Of a stretch of DNA of 64,000 nucleotides, positions 1-10,858 are shown piece after piece (the stretch's first letter is position 1; every line of letters starts with the position of its first letter). The DNA is from Bryum argenteum. Its lineage: Eukaryota > Streptophyta > Bryopsida > Bryales > Bryaceae. The notes beneath the pieces were generated by a model. That model saw only the letters and a list, made by a program, of their open reading frames with translations. It had not been told where the DNA came from and did not search any database. The position numbers and the translations under genes are program-made. The stretch covers positions 2,005,501 to 2,069,500 of the forward strand of contig CM073331.1 of the NCBI GenBank assembly GCA_037043015.1, read 5' to 3'.

Positions 1-256
1 CTAGAGAGAGGATGCGATCTCCATGCGCATAAGGTTTTCCGCTAATCATGGGAGGGTGTGGAAAATGAAGATTCGAAATCTTTCCGCACGTAGAGGAAGT
101 TGGGTTATAGTTGAGGGATGGAAGGAATTTGCTTCAAAGTACAGTTTGAGACACGAGGATAAGGTGAAATTCTCATTGCAATCTGCACAACATGCAATGA
201 TAGCAAAGTTTAGGGTTTTTGTTACACGAGATGGCGTTTTGCTTCGCTATCCTTAA
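1..256 (+). pseudogene. B3-domain unit, copy 1 (5' end outside window)
   Basis: The visible frame (23-256, 77 residues) is the C-terminal two thirds of a plant B3 DNA-binding domain. It shows a Trp followed by MKIRN, then GSWVIVEGWKEF, a Lys-Tyr-x-Leu turn, a DKVKFSL strand and a final FRVFV strand, ending at RYP and a stop. That matches the usual B3 order W...G..(I/V)..GW..F....L...D...F. The domain's first strands would lie before the window starts. It is the first of twelve related copies. I cannot tell whether the missing 5' part is intact, but all other copies are broken. B3 proteins bind DNA in the nucleus; the family call rests on motif reading only. Confidence 0.6.
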
Positions 257-1591
257 GGATTTGCATCGTCTTGTTTATGGGTTTATATTGCTTCTGGAAT
301 TAGTCCAATTTGGTTGTGTATTAGGTATTGCCTAAAAATTTGTAATGTCATCGAAATGACTTTGGATTGATTTTAATAAAGCAAATAGTTGAAAATGCTT
401 TTGGGACTTCACTTCAATCACTTTTACAACTTGTGTTTAGACCATCACCACTCTTTTTAATTAATCCTTTTGCGTCTATATTTCAAGCCAATAATGCAAC
501 TATTGAATACGGACGGCCCTGTGCTCTAGCAAAGGCTTGGGCAGAGTGAGGTTCCTTGCATGTGAATGTAGGTTACCCAAATATTTGCACATATGGAAAC
601 CTTGTTGTTGTGGGTTACCCAAATACTTGCGCATATGGAATCACTATGCGGAGCGTCTTAGTAAACCCTAAATCTCATATTGCCTCATTTTAACCAATTT
701 TGTTAAACTAAGGGATTTGGGATTTGATAGAGGAAATCGTGAGTGACCCCTTATCCTTACCCCTCTTAATCTGTTGAGTATAGCCATGTATCCAATGCCC
801 ATCACTCCAATTGGATTGGTACATTATCAACCTTCTTGCAATTTGATTGGTCCAGAATCTATCTTCCTATAATTTGGTAGATCTATAAATCCCCTTGAAG
901 TTGCCAGAGATAGAAATCATGCCCCGATTGGATGCTTATGCAAGGAAGCAAGAAATTTTGTAAAATGAAAATGAAACTAAATCCACCAAATTTCTAGTGC
1001 ACAACAAAATAAAATTTAATTTTTTTTATTGTAAGCTCATAGGTCAATTGATTGTGGAAAGATTGTTCTAGAAAGAACATATTTCACAACGAAGTTTAAT
1101 GAATTTTAACGAAGTTTCGTGAAGTACGATATTGCTATGAAGATAAAGAGCACATAATTTATAATAATCGAAATTGATGGGCTTACATGAATGCTCATCA
1201 ATTCCTTATTGGAACCATAAGTAATTGATGTACAAGGGAGCTTTTGAATGCTAATTTCTGGGAAATGAGCATAAGCGGTACCATATGTGCAATTGGAAAG
1301 GGAACCTTGTATACCTTTTGTATACCAAGTCTTGATTCAAATGTTCATAAGCAATGGGTCCTTTTAGCTCACAATCTACTCCATTTTAAGAGCAATAAGA
1401 TCATCTTGAGAATCATGTTAAAATGAGGAATAAGATTAGCTTGTTGATCATGTTCAAAAGAGAATTAAGATCAATTAGTGAGTCAATATTCAAGAGAGTA
1501 GTCAGTCTACTTGTGAAGCTTGTATATATAAGCAATTAGATCAGCTTGTGGAACATGTTCAAAAATAAAATAGGATTAGCTTGTGAGTCAT
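257..1591 (+). repeat. 3' modules of array unit 1
   Basis: Non-coding repeat modules follow the B3 stop codon. The first (to about 720) has a 40-base block, TGGGTTACCCAAATA plus flanks, present twice. The second (about 780-1,430) starts near CCCATCACTCCAATTGGATT and recurs at 15.1, 19.4, 21.6 and 28 kb. The last 150 bases are degenerate copies of a 35-bp motif around GATCAGCTTGTGAGTCAT. No gene is seen. Confidence 0.7.
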
Positions 1592-1862
1592 CACTACCAG
1601 AAAAGACGCGAATACGAACATTGATTTTGTGTAAACGGTGTTCAAGAGTAACAATGTTTTAGACCTTGTTTCACCAACCATTTCAATAAAATAAGTAACA
1701 TTTTCAACTAAGTAATGAATAACATTGCTTGGTAATTCAATAGGGTTGCTTATTTTCTTGGGAATGTTGCTTATGCAAGCTCCAAAATGGTGCTACACTT
1801 GAGCAATATTTAAGAAAAAAACGTTGCAAATCTCCCTCGACCCAAAAAATATTGCAGTAGTG
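1592..1862. mobile_element. CACTA-type foldback MITE in the array
   Basis: It starts CACTACCAGAAAAG and ends TTGCAGTAGTG, and is flanked on both sides by CAT, a 3-bp target duplication as expected for CACTA (En/Spm) elements. The interior is a long imperfect inverted repeat made of AACGTTGCT-like words. No coding capacity. Related copies occur at the same place in other units, so it was probably amplified with the array rather than inserted many times. Confidence 0.75.
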
Positions 1863-2104
1863 CATAAACAAGAAAGCAATCAGATCACCTTGTGATTTAT
1901 GTTCAAAAAAGCAATCAGATGAGGTTGTGATTTACATAAAGTATGTAGGTATCTTAATCTCTATTAGGACCTTAAGATTAGACAAGATAATGTCAAATAA
2001 TAATTGTAAAATGGGTGGTGCAGGTGAGTATGCCAATGTAAGTATGCATTGTGTTTCTATATGATTTGCGCAGGGCTGATTCTGAGTGCGTAAACTACAA
2101 GCTT
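1863..2104 (+). repeat. 35-bp motif copies and truncated upstream module
   Basis: A few degenerate 35-bp minisatellite copies lead into the upstream module of copy 2, recognised by TATGCCAATGTAAGTATGC, which precedes most B3 copies. No gene. Confidence 0.6.
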
Positions 2105-2172
2105 TGACGTCACGACTATGAGTTCACTGCACATCCCTTCATCTAAAAAACACATGTACCTCATTATAAATA
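2105..2172 (+). promoter_or_regulatory. Promoter block of B3 copy 2
   Basis: TGACGTCA, a bZIP-type palindrome, lies at 2105-2112 and a TATAAATA box at 2165-2172, 79 bases before the start-codon position. Variants of both motifs recur before other copies. Promoter activity is inferred, not shown. Confidence 0.55.
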
Positions 2173-2243
2173 TGCATTGCCTATTGTATTATAATCATGC
2201 TTTTTATTTTGTCTTTGATTTGGTAGTAGACTTATATTGTATT

Positions 2244-2617
2244 GTGGCGCAAGTTATGTTGCCTTATCTCACAAAGCACTTAAGCATTCCAAGACAACTC
2301 CATACATGGAAGACAACAACCTAGTTTGTTGTGCTCAAGGCGTTTTGCGCAAATGGCTGCACCATAGAGAGGATGCGATCTCCATTCGCGTAAGGTTTTC
2401 CGGTGATCATGGGAGCGTGAGGGAAATGAAGATTCCAAATCCTTCCGCATGTAGAGGAAGTTGGGTTATAGTTGAGGGTGGAAGGAATTTGCTTAGAGTA
2501 TAGTTTGAGACAGGCGGATAAGGTGAAATTCTCATTACGATCTGCACAACATGCCCCGTGATCGCATAGTTCAGGGCCTCCGTTACACGGAATGGTGTTT
2601 TGCTTCGCTATCCGTAA
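2244..2617 (+). pseudogene. B3-domain unit, copy 2 (broken)
   Basis: Aligned to the other copies, the start codon reads GTG. An in-frame TAG follows about 26 codons later, where other copies read CAG TTT GTT ATG. Recognisable B3 segments continue in pieces (MKIPNPSACRGSWVIVEG, 2,420-2,480), and a one-base loss after the GG of the GW motif shifts the frame. The copy ends at the family stop. It is unlikely to make a B3 protein. The next copy follows only about 0.8 kb away, because the 3' modules between them are deleted. Confidence 0.65.
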
Positions 2618-2974
2618 GGATTTGCATCGTCTTGCCTAGAGGTTTACATTGCTTTTGGAATTACTCCAATTTGGTTGTGTATTAGACATTGCTAAAAATA
2701 TGAAATGTCATCCAAATGACTTTGGATTGATTTCAATGAAGCAACTATGTGAAGATGCTTTTGGGACTTCACTTTTACAACTTGTATTTATATCATCACT
2801 AATCGTTTGATTTATTCCTTTTGCGTTTATAGTTCATGCGAACAATACAAGTATCGTATACAAGTATCGTATGATTTGCATACGGCTGATTCTGAGTCCG
2901 TAAACTACAAGCTTTAACGTCACAACTATGAATTTAGTGCGCATCCCTTCATCTGAAAAGTACCTCTACCTCAG
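2618..2974 (+). repeat. Truncated 3' module fused to next promoter block
   Basis: The 3' module of copy 2 breaks off near 2,870, within duplicated GTATCGTATACAAGTATCG words, and continues directly into the promoter block of copy 3. The same kind of short spacing occurs between copies 6 and 7. Confidence 0.6.
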
Positions 2975-2982
2975 TATAAATA
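2975..2982 (+). promoter_or_regulatory. TATA box of B3 copy 3
   Basis: TATAAATA, 79 bases before the ATG at 3054. A CRE-like variant AACGTCA lies about 60 bases upstream. Confidence 0.5.
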
Positions 2983-3053
2983 TGCGTTGCCTGTCGTATG
3001 GTAATCATGCTATTTGTTTTGTCTTCGATTTGGTAGTAGGGGTGTATTGCATT

Positions 3054-3425
3054 ATGGCGCCGGTTGTCGCGCCTTCTTTCACGAAGCACTTGAGCGTCCG
3101 AGGACAACTCCATACTTCCAAAGACAACAACCAAGTTTGTTATGCCCAAGGCGTTTTGCGACAAATGTATGCACCCTAGAGAGGATGCGATCTCTATGCG
3201 CGTCACGTTTTCCGGTGATCCTGGAAGGGTGTGGGGAATGAAGATTTGAAATCCTTCCACATGTAGAGGAAGTTGGAATGTAGTTGAGGGATGGAAGGAA
3301 TTTGCTTTAGAGTACGGTTTGAAAACGGGGATAAGGTGAAATTCTCATTGCAATCCGCACATGCGGTGATAGCAAAGTTTAGGGTCTCCGTTACACGAGA
3401 TGGCGTTTTGCTTCGCTAACCCTAA
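3054..3425 (+). pseudogene. B3-domain unit, copy 3 (frameshifted)
   Basis: ATGGCGCCGGTTGTCGCG opens a frame that follows the family for about 22 codons. It then shifts within the AAC/ACA-rich stretch before the first B3 strand, and later segments fall in other frames. The domain landmarks (GRVWGMK, GSW, GW.EF.LEYGL) can be followed at DNA level to the stop at 3425. A second lesion lies in the ACGGGGATAAGG region. It is a decayed gene copy. The promoter block upstream keeps the family spacing. Confidence 0.65.
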
Positions 3426-4012
3426 GAATTTTAATCGTCTTGCCTAGAGGTTTACATTGCTTTTGGAATTACTCCAATTTGGTTGTGTATGAGGCATTGC
3501 CTAGAAATTTGTAATGTCATCCCAATCACTTTGGATTGATTTCAATAAAGCAAATATTTGAGAATGCTTTTGGGACTTCACTTAAATCACTTTTACAACT
3601 TGTGTTTATATCATCACCACTCTTTTGATGTATTCATTTTGCGTCTATATCTCAAGCCAACAATGCAATTATTGAATACGGACGACCCTTTGCTGTAGCC
3701 AAGGCTTGGGCAGAGTGAGGTTCCATACGTGTGAATGTGGATTATCCAAATATTTGCACATGTGAAGACGTTGTTGTTGTGGGCTGTCCAAATACTTGCG
3801 CACATGGAGATCTTTATGCCATGCGTCTTTGTAAACCCCTAAATCTCATAGTGCCTCATTTTAACCAATTTTACTAAGAGATTTGAGTTTTGTCCGAGGA
3901 AATTATGAAATACCCTTCATCCTTACCCCTCTTAATCCAACGTGTATAGCCATGTATCTCATGCCCATTACTCCAATTGATTGGTGTATAATCAGCCTTT
4001 TTTCTTGTGTAA
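3426..4012 (+). repeat. 3' modules of unit 3, second module truncated
   Basis: The first 3' module is complete. The second starts near 3,955 but stops after about 40 bases, at CAGCCTT, and jumps straight into the interior of the CACTA-type element. Units at 6.84 kb and 31.83 kb share nearly the same jump, so this rearranged unit was copied after the deletion. Confidence 0.65.
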
Positions 4013-4187
4013 CAATGTAAAAACGTTTTGGACCTTGATTGAGCAATGTTTTCAGGAAAGTAAGTTACAATTTCAACTAAGTTATGAAAAACATTGCTTG
4101 GTTATTCGATGGCGTTGCTTATTTTATTGAGAATGTTGCTTATGCAAGGTCCAAAACGTTACTACACTTGAGCAATATTTATGAAAA
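4013..4187. mobile_element. CACTA-type MITE, 5' and 3' truncated
   Basis: Interior of the array's CACTA foldback element (AAACGTTTTGGACCTT to GAGCAATATTTATG). Both ends are missing. Confidence 0.6.
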
Positions 4188-4679
4188 GTTGATGTTATAT
4201 ACTTTGCCATATTCCATAATAGTAGGTTGTACTGGAAGTATCATTTAAAGATAAGTTAGAGTCATAGTATTCAAGCTACCATCGAGGACTCTAACCAAAT
4301 GCTTGCCAGGCTACTCATGGAGGCGCTCGAGGACAGTGTCAACTTTCAAATATTCCACACAACCATCTGGAAATAACATTTTACATATGGTCATAGCACG
4401 CATGCACAAACAAATTTTAGATGGTTTCATTCTCTCCATTCTTGTTCATACTTCATAAGTACGGTTCTTCTTTAGAATCGCAATAAGATCAGCTTGTGAG
4501 TCATATTCAAAAGAGGTAAAGATTAGCTTGTGACTCATCCTCAAAAGAGCAATAAGATCAATGAGTAATCCATGTTAGAGAGAGCAACCACTCTACTTGT
4601 GAAGCTTGTATAAATAAATAAATATATCAGCTTGTCAAAAACGTGGTCAAAAGAAAAATAGGATTAGCTAATGAGTCAT
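4188..4679 (+). repeat. Late 3' module and 35-bp motif copies
   Basis: It begins with a piece related to 28.6 kb (ACTTTGCCATATTCCA) and continues with degenerate 35-bp minisatellite copies (AATAAGATCAGCTTGTGAG). No gene. Confidence 0.6.
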
Positions 4680-4947
4680 CATTACTAGAAAAGAGGAGGG
4701 TTTGCAAAGTTTGAAACATTGCTTTAGTGTAAACGTTGCTAAAGAGTAACAACAACTTTTGGAACTTCCTTCAAACAATGTTTTCAAGAAAATTAGTAAC
4801 ATTTTCAACTAAGTTATGAATAATGTTGCTTTGTAATTCGACAAGGTTGGAATTTTTGCTTATGCAAGTTCTAAAACGGTGCTACACGTTAGCAATATTT
4901 AAGATTAAAACGTTGCAAATCCCCTGCCCAAAAAAAATGTAGTAGTG
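4680..4947. mobile_element. CACTA-type foldback MITE in the array
   Basis: Starts CATTACTAGAAAAGAGG (one change from CACTA) and ends GTAGTAGTG. CAT flanks both sides. Foldback interior; 268 bp; no coding capacity. Confidence 0.7.
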
Positions 4948-5943
4948 CATAGTCAAGAAAACAATGAATCACCTTGTGATTTATGTTTAAAAAAGCAATG
5001 AGATCAACTTGTAAGTCATATTCAAGAAAGCAATAAGATGAGTCTGTCATTTATATTTGAAAGAGCAATTAGAGTAGCTTGTGGGTAATGTTGAAAAGAG
5101 CAACCAAATAAACTTGTAAGTCATGTTCTAAAGAGAAAATAAATGAGTTGTCCTAGTCCCGTGCTTTACTATTTGTGTAACTCTAATTTAACTCAACCTA
5201 CTAACTTGGTTGCTTAAGACTTACATAGTCATTATCACTCCCTAGGTTTAAGTATGAAAGAACTCCAAATGAACTCTAGATAAACTCCTAAGAGTTCCTT
5301 ATCCTATCTTAACTCTATGAACTCTACTCAGTTCCTAGGTCCATGTTCTTATCTCAACAAGTCTCATTCTTCATCGATTTTACATCATCGTAAACTCAGA
5401 TCCGCAGTCATCTGTATTTGTTTGCATTTTTGTAGTCAATTATGCTTCTCAAGTCTCGCCACTAACCATGCCGGACACATTGTTAGCTAGTAGGCTGCAC
5501 TGCCATTTTCTATTACAAATGACCTCACATATACGTAAGGTTGAAGAAAATGAAGTGTACTAGGCTAATGAACCTATAGTAATCTTTCGAAGCAAAGTAA
5601 CAATCCTAGATTTTACCATATGTAAATATTGGCGACCCTTCAACATCACTTTTGTGTATAAAATCTAAATACTTTTGCAAATGTTGGATCAGCAACAAAT
5701 ATGTCATGCAAATTCATCTGGAAAGTATGCCAATGTAAGTATGCCACGTGCTTCTATATGATTTGCACACGGTTGATTTTCAGTATGTAAACCAAAAGCT
5801 TTGATGTCACTAATATGAGTTCATTGCGCATCCTTTCATTCAACATGCTTCTGTATTTCAATATATTAAATATGTGTTGCGTGTTGTATTAGAATCATGT
5901 TCTTTATTTTGTCTTCTATTTTGTTGTAGATCTATATTGTATT
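4948..5943 (+). repeat. 35-bp motifs and upstream module of copy 4
   Basis: Minisatellite copies run to about 5,150. The long upstream module follows and is shared with 13.4, 20.3 and 30.7 kb (GTGCTTTACTATTTGTGTAA, repeated GAACTCTAG words, CAAGTCTCGCCACTAACCAT). A CACGTG G-box lies at about 5,743. The TATA box of copy 4 is degenerate (ATATATTAAATA near 5,860). Confidence 0.6.
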
Positions 5944-6304
5944 ATTGTGTAAGTTGTGGCGCGTCCCTTCAAGAAGCTATTGAGTGTCCGAGGACAATTT
6001 CATACATGCAACACAACAACACACTTTGTTCTGCTAAGGACGTCTTGCGACAATTCGCTACAATCAAGGAATCATCTGGTATTCATGCGCAAAGAGCTTT
6101 CCGGTGATGGAGAATGAAGATCCGAAATTCTTATACATGTAGAGGAAGTTGGGTTATAGTTGAGGGAATCAAGGAATTTTCTTTAGAGTACGGTTTGAGA
6201 GATGCGGAGAAGGTTAAATTCACATTGCAAGCTACACAACATGCATTGTTAACAAGTTTAGGATTTCCGTTAGACGGGATGGTGTTTTACTTCCCTATCC
6301 CTAA
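5944..6304 (+). pseudogene. B3-domain unit, copy 4 (internal deletion)
   Basis: The start position reads TTG, and about 16 bases covering the FSxDHGRVW segment are lost at 6,105. From 6,114 the frame reads MKIRNSYTCRGSWVIVEG, then KEFSLEYGLRDAEKVKFTL, closely matching the family's B3 core. A further shift follows near 6,255, before the last strand, so the frame runs past the family stop to 6,383. Trp of the GW motif is replaced by Ile. A decayed copy. Confidence 0.65.
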
Positions 6305-6849
6305 GGATTTGAGACATGTTGCCTCGAGGTTTACATTGCTTATTGAATTTGCCCAATATGGTTGTGTATTAGGCATTGCCTAGAAATTTGTGATGTTAAC
6401 CATATCACTTTGGATTGATTTTGATAATAACAAAGCAAATATGTAAAAATGCTCTCGAAACTTCACTTCAATCACTTATACATCTTGTGTTCATATCATC
6501 ACCACTCTTTTAATTTGTTGATTTTGTGTCTGTATTTTAAGCCAATAATGCAACTATGGAATACAAATGGGCCTTTGCTCTAACCAAGGCTTAGGCAGAG
6601 TGAGGATCTTACATGTGAATGTAGGTTACTCAAATATTTGCACATGGAAATCTTGTTGCAGAGCATCTTTGTAAACCTTTAGATCTCATATTGCCTCATT
6701 TTAACCAATTTCGTTCAACTAAGAGATTTGGGATTTGACAGAGGAAATCATGAGTGCCCCTTATCCTTACCCCTCTCAATCCAATGTGTATAGCCATGTA
6801 TTTCATGCCCATCACTCCAATTCGATTGGTATATAATCAGCCTTCTTGT
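6305..6849 (+). repeat. 3' modules of unit 4
   Basis: First 3' module with a shortened TTACTCAAATA repeat, then about 50 bases of the second module. This ends at GCCTTCTTGTGTAACA, the deletion junction also seen at 4.0 and 31.8 kb. Confidence 0.6.
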
Positions 6850-7068
6850 GTAACAAGGTAACAACGTTTTGAACTTGTTTCAGCAACATTTTCAAGAAAA
6901 TAAGTAACAATTTCAAGTGAGTTATGAATAACGTTGCTTAGTAATTTGAAGGGATTGCTTATTTTCTTGAGAATGTTGCTTATGCAAGTTTCAAAAACGT
7001 TGCTACACTTGAGCAATATTTAAGAAAAGAAACGTTGCAAATCCCCCCTCATAAAAAAATTTGTAGTG
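6850..7068. mobile_element. CACTA-type MITE, left end deleted
   Basis: Right end intact (TTTGTAGTG followed by CAT). The left roughly 55 bases are replaced by the deletion junction. Confidence 0.6.
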
Positions 7069-7260
7069 CATAGTCAAAAAAAGCAATCAGATCACCTTGT
7101 GAGTCATAATAAGCAATCAGTTAGTCAGTTTCAAAAGCACAATCCAATTTGTTTGAAAGTCGTTTTCAAAATTGCAACAAGATGAGCTTGTGAGTGATGT
7201 TCCAAAATCAATAAGATCAGCTGAAGTGAGGGTCATGATCAGCTGAAATTATGACTGTTT
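7069..7260 (+). repeat. 35-bp minisatellite copies
   Basis: Five or so degenerate copies of the array's 35-bp motif (GCAATCAGATCACCTTGTGA). No gene. Confidence 0.6.
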
Positions 7261-7710
7261 GTTAAAATTTGTGTATACTCTAAATGTATCTTAAGGTGCT
7301 CAATCTGTAAAACCCAATAAGAAATGTGTTTAAGTGTCGTACATAGTGTCCGAAAGTCAAATGCTTGATCCTAATAGGCCAAAAAAGGAAAAGAAAATAC
7401 AAGTTCGATGATGCCCTCTAGCGCGGTGAACATGGAAACCGCTTTAAACTCTATCCCTTCAAACTCTTGATGTTACTTGTTAGAAAGCAAGAAAACGTTA
7501 GTTAGTTAGTTAGTAAAGACGAGCCTTGGCGTAGACATCACAACCCGCAAAGAATGATATAACAATCTGTCTCCTCAAACTTCTAATATTTGTTGGTTGA
7601 AACCAACAAAAACAACAAGTACTAAAGTTACTAATGACCAGGTGTTGTAGCGGTAAACATCCAACACAAACAACAACTTTCGATGTTTGTAAAGACTGAT
7701 CGTTCTATTA
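7261..7710. repeat. Segment duplicated at 56.9-57.4 kb, with GTTGTTGG satellite
   Basis: From about 7,270 the sequence parallels 56,910-57,420 (shared GTCAAATGCTTGATCCT). It then enters a tandem-type repeat built on TGTTGGTTGAAACCAACA and AACAACAAGTAC words that also fills 45.9-46.2, 57.1-57.6 and 63.3-64.0 kb. No gene. Confidence 0.6.
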
Positions 7711-8108
7711 GAGCATTCCCACCCATCCTGAAAAACGGATGAACTCAACTTATATTGTGAGTGGCGGCCCTCAAAAGTGCCCCACCCATCCTGCAAAACG
7801 GATGAACTCAACTTCTTTTGGGGTTAGAAGTTGAGGTTGGCGTGCAAATTGGGGTCTTTTGAGGGGCGGAGCTCCAACCCCGAAACAAAAAAGAAGCCCA
7901 CTAAAGGACAAAGGACAAACAAAGGACAAACTCCATATTCCTCTTCGATTTCCAAGGTGCGAATGAGATTCATCTTGCTTTTGTTTTTTCCTTGTTTTAT
8001 AACCATGTATACAAGTCATGGGTGGGGCACCCGGCTTGCAAACCAACTCAACTCAACTTATTGTGATGATAATCCACCCTCCCTTTTCTGGGATGGGTGG
8101 TGATGCCC
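7711..8108. mobile_element. Harbinger-like MITE with proven empty site
   Basis: The 398-bp element has inverted ends GAGCATTCCCACCCATCC and GGATGGGTGGTGATGCCC, flanked by TTA on both sides (7708-7710 and 8109-8111), as in PIF/Harbinger elements. The duplicated segment at 57,411-57,426 reads CGTTCTATTAGTAAAC with no element, which is exactly the sequence left after removing the element and one TTA. The body has a second CACCCATCCTG copy at 7,787. It has no transposase; short frames inside overlap on both strands and look fortuitous. Confidence 0.85.
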
Positions 8109-8111
8109 TTA

Positions 8112-8540
8112 GTAAACATCACAACTTTGGGCGTGAAGTAAAATATTACAATATATTCCTTCACACTTTTTAAAGTCGTTGTTCAACAACAAGAAAAAGA
8201 TGATAAATCGAGCCGTCTTAGCAACAAACCTCACAGATTCAAAAGCATAATAATCTATCACTTCAAACCCCTTATGTTCATTGTTGTGGAGCACCAAAAA
8301 CAAGGAATACAAGTTAATAGTGACCACCCATTCATGGATGTTGTCAAAATCTAATGGTAAGATGTAGAAAGAGAAGAGAAAGTCATAATGATGTTGGGGA
8401 GGTGATGATTGTGAACAAAAGAAAGAGTCACCATATATACTCCGTCTTCCACTCATGGCCATCATCATCACTTGTTTCCACAGATGATGAGGAGTGGGGA
8501 GCATATTCTGGGAAGGAGGTAGAGATGGGTTTTAGGGTTT
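8112..8540. repeat. Remainder of duplicated segment
   Basis: Continues the paralogy with 57,427-57,890 (GAAAGAGTCACCATATATAC, GGCCATCATCA). One block of GTTGTTCAACAAC-type satellite lies near 8,180. A 131-codon minus-strand frame is present but has no recognisable motif and is not conserved in the paralogue. Confidence 0.5.
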
Positions 8541-9300
8541 GAAGACGCCGAAGCTCGTTCAAAATTGCAACGATTTTCGGCCTACTATCAGCGTGCGGGG
8601 AAAAGTAGTAGTTAAATCTGGCATGCCGTCAATTCGGAACCGAAGTAAGCAAGCCAGGGTTCGAGTGAGCTCTGTCTGCAGGCCCCGCTCCTGCTCCTCC
8701 TTCCACCCTCGCTCTACTCTGTCGCAGTAGAATTTTCATAAATCCATTTTGACTCGTGTCGGTGGTGACGGAGTTGCCTGCCGGAGACTTTGAATTTCGC
8801 TCGTGGATTTCGAAGTCTAGTTCTCCGACTGTTACCTCAGCTGTTTAGCCAGGACTTCGATTGTAGTCGTGGTAGAGGGATTTGGTGAATTTGGTGTAAC
8901 CCTAGTGGTTGGTGGGAACTCCAAAGTCCCATTCGAACGATTTTGGTCTTGGCATTGTGTGCATTCCCCCGCCCTCACAGAGCTCCCCTTATAGCAGCTC
9001 ATCGACCTCTCTTATTTGCTTCGATTGTCTGAAATATTGCAGAGTAGAGGAAGTGCTCTTTTTTTCCGCTCTTGGTTTGCGTTGTTTGGATCACTCCTCA
9101 GGGTGACAATTCGCTTGGTTTCGTAATCGCAATTGATTTCCTGAGCAATTGCTCTGTTTTTTATTCGTTTTACTCTAGTGAGGGTAGCTGTGTTTCGCAG
9201 TATCGTTCTAGTGCGACTAGGGCTGAAGTGAAAATGCATGAGAATCCAATTAAGCAGGATTTCAAGTAATTTGCAACAATGCTTGAGTCGAAGATAAACC
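8541..9300 (+). other. GC-richer leader-like segment, duplicated at 57.9-58.6 kb
   Basis: It contains pyrimidine-rich tracts (CTCCTTCCACCCTCGCTC), then TGCCTGCCGGAGA and a stretch resembling a 5' leader and first intron of a plant gene (GGTGACAATTCGCTTGGTTT). Its paralogue at 57,897-58,610 is similar over almost the whole length, but differs by small indels that do not preserve any one frame. I infer an old duplicated 5' gene end, not a coding exon. Product unknown. Confidence 0.35.
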
Positions 9301-9360
9301 ACCTACGTACATTCCTGTGTAAAATCTAAATACTTTTGCAAATGTTGGATCATCAACAAA

Positions 9361-9452
9361 GAAGTCACGCAAATTCAAGTCACGCGAATTCAAGTCACGC
9401 GAATTCATGTGGACACGCGAATTCATATGGACACGCGAATTCATGTGGACAG
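9361..9452. repeat. 15/18-bp minisatellite (ACGCGAATTC)
   Basis: Tandem AAGTCACGCGAATTC units pass into ATGTGGACACGCGAATTC units, about six copies in all. They sit where other units have one copy of CAAATTCATCTGGA, so this is a local expansion of the upstream module of copy 5. Confidence 0.8.
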
Positions 9453-9586
9453 TATGCCAATGTAAGTATGCCTTGTGCTTCTATATGATTTGCAAACCGG
9501 TGATTCTCGATATCTGAATCAGAAGCTTTGGCGTGATGACCATGGGTTCGCTACCCATGGTCATCTGAAAAGCTTCTGTATCTCAA

Positions 9587-9594
9587 TATAAATA
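9587..9594 (+). promoter_or_regulatory. TATA box of B3 copy 5
   Basis: TATAAATA, 78 bases before the ATG at 9665. The CRE-like site upstream has decayed to GGCGTGATGACC. Confidence 0.5.
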
Positions 9595-9664
9595 TGTATT
9601 GCCTGCTTTTTTATGATCATATTCTTTATCTTGTCTTCAATTTCGTAGTAGATTTCTATTGCAT

Positions 9665-10040
9665 TATGGGGAAAGTTATGGCGCGTTCCCTCACAAAGCA
9701 ATTAAGCGTCTCAGGACAACTCCATACTTGCAACACGACAACCCAGTTTGTTTTGCCGGAGGCGTTATAATACAATTGGTTGCACCCAATAAATCATCCG
9801 ATATTCAAGCGCGCAAGCTTTTCCAGTGATCATGGGAGGGTGTGGAGAATGAAGATCCGAAATCCTTACATATGTAAAGGAAGTTGGGTGATAGTTGAGG
9901 GATGGAAGGAATTTGATTCAAAGTACGGTTTGGGACCGAGGGATAAGGTGAAATTCTCATTGCGATGTGCAAAACATGCGTCGCTAGCAAAGTTTAGGGT
10001 CTTTGTTTCACAAGATGGTGTTACGCTTTGCTATCCCTAA
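9665..10040 (+). pseudogene. B3-domain unit, copy 5 (premature stop)
   Basis: ATGGGGAAAGTTATGGCGCG opens the family frame, which holds through THKQ-like and TTQFVLPEAL residues and then meets TAA (about 9,770) where other copies read TTTTGCGAC. Downstream, 9,780-10,040 is open for 86 codons. It carries a well preserved B3 core: HGRVWRMKIRNPY, GSWVIVEGWKEFDSKYGL, DKVKFSL and FRVFVSQDG. Of the twelve it has one of the best C-terminal cores, spoiled mainly by one small lesion. An initiation at 9,780 would lack the first B3 strands. Confidence 0.7.
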
Positions 10041-10586
10041 GGATTTGCAATGTCTCGCATAGAAGATTACATTGAATTTCCCAATTTGGTTGTGTAATTG
10101 GCATTGCTTAGAAATGTCATCCAAATCACTTTAGATTGATTTGAGTAACAATGAAGTAAATATCTGAAAATGCTTTAGAGACTTGACTTCAATCACTTTC
10201 ACAACTTGTGTTTATACTATGAAAACTCTTTTGATTTATTCCTATTGTGTCTATAGTTCAAGCCAATAATGCAACTATTAGATACTCAAGGCTTGGGCAG
10301 AGTGAGGTTCTTCATAAATGAATATGGATTTCTCATGGTTACCCAAACCCTTGTGCATTTAGAAACCTTTCTCGTGGGTTACCTAAATATTTGCGCACAT
10401 GGAAATCTTGTTGTCAAGCGTCTTTGTAAACTCCTCATTCTCATACTGCCTACTTTTAACCAATTTTAATTAACTGAGAGGTTTCGAGTTTGGCCGAGGT
10501 TCACTTGTAAAGCTTGTATAAATAAACAAATAGATCAGCTTGTGGAAAAAGTGTTCAAAAGAAAAATAGAATCAGCTAGTAATCAT
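10041..10586 (+). repeat. 3' module and 35-bp motifs of unit 5
   Basis: The first 3' module carries its two TTACCTAAATA-type blocks. The second 3' module is missing, and the sequence passes near 10,500 directly to 35-bp motif copies. Confidence 0.6.
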
Positions 10587-10858
10587 CACTACTAGAAAAG
10601 AGGGTTACAAGGTTACAAACATTGCTCTTGTGTAAACGTTGCTCAAGAGTAACAACGCTTTGGAACTTGCTTCAGTAACGTTTTCAACAAAATTAGTAAC
10701 ATTCTCAACCAAGTTATGAATAATGTTGCTTGGTGATCTGATAGGGTTGCTTACTTTCTTGAGAACGTTGCTTAAGCAAGTTCCAAAACGTTGCTACACT
10801 TGAACAATATTTAAGAAATAAACGTTACAGATCCCTCGCCTCAGAAATTGTAGTAGTG
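10587..10858. mobile_element. CACTA-type foldback MITE in the array
   Basis: CACTACTAGAAAAGAGGG to TTGTAGTAGTG, with CAT on both sides; 272 bp. One of the best-preserved array copies. Foldback interior, no frame. Confidence 0.8.

Noticed and set aside
9262-9444. Minus-strand frame with NSRVHMNSR repeats
   Set aside because: It translates the local 15/18-bp minisatellite, and no other unit has it.
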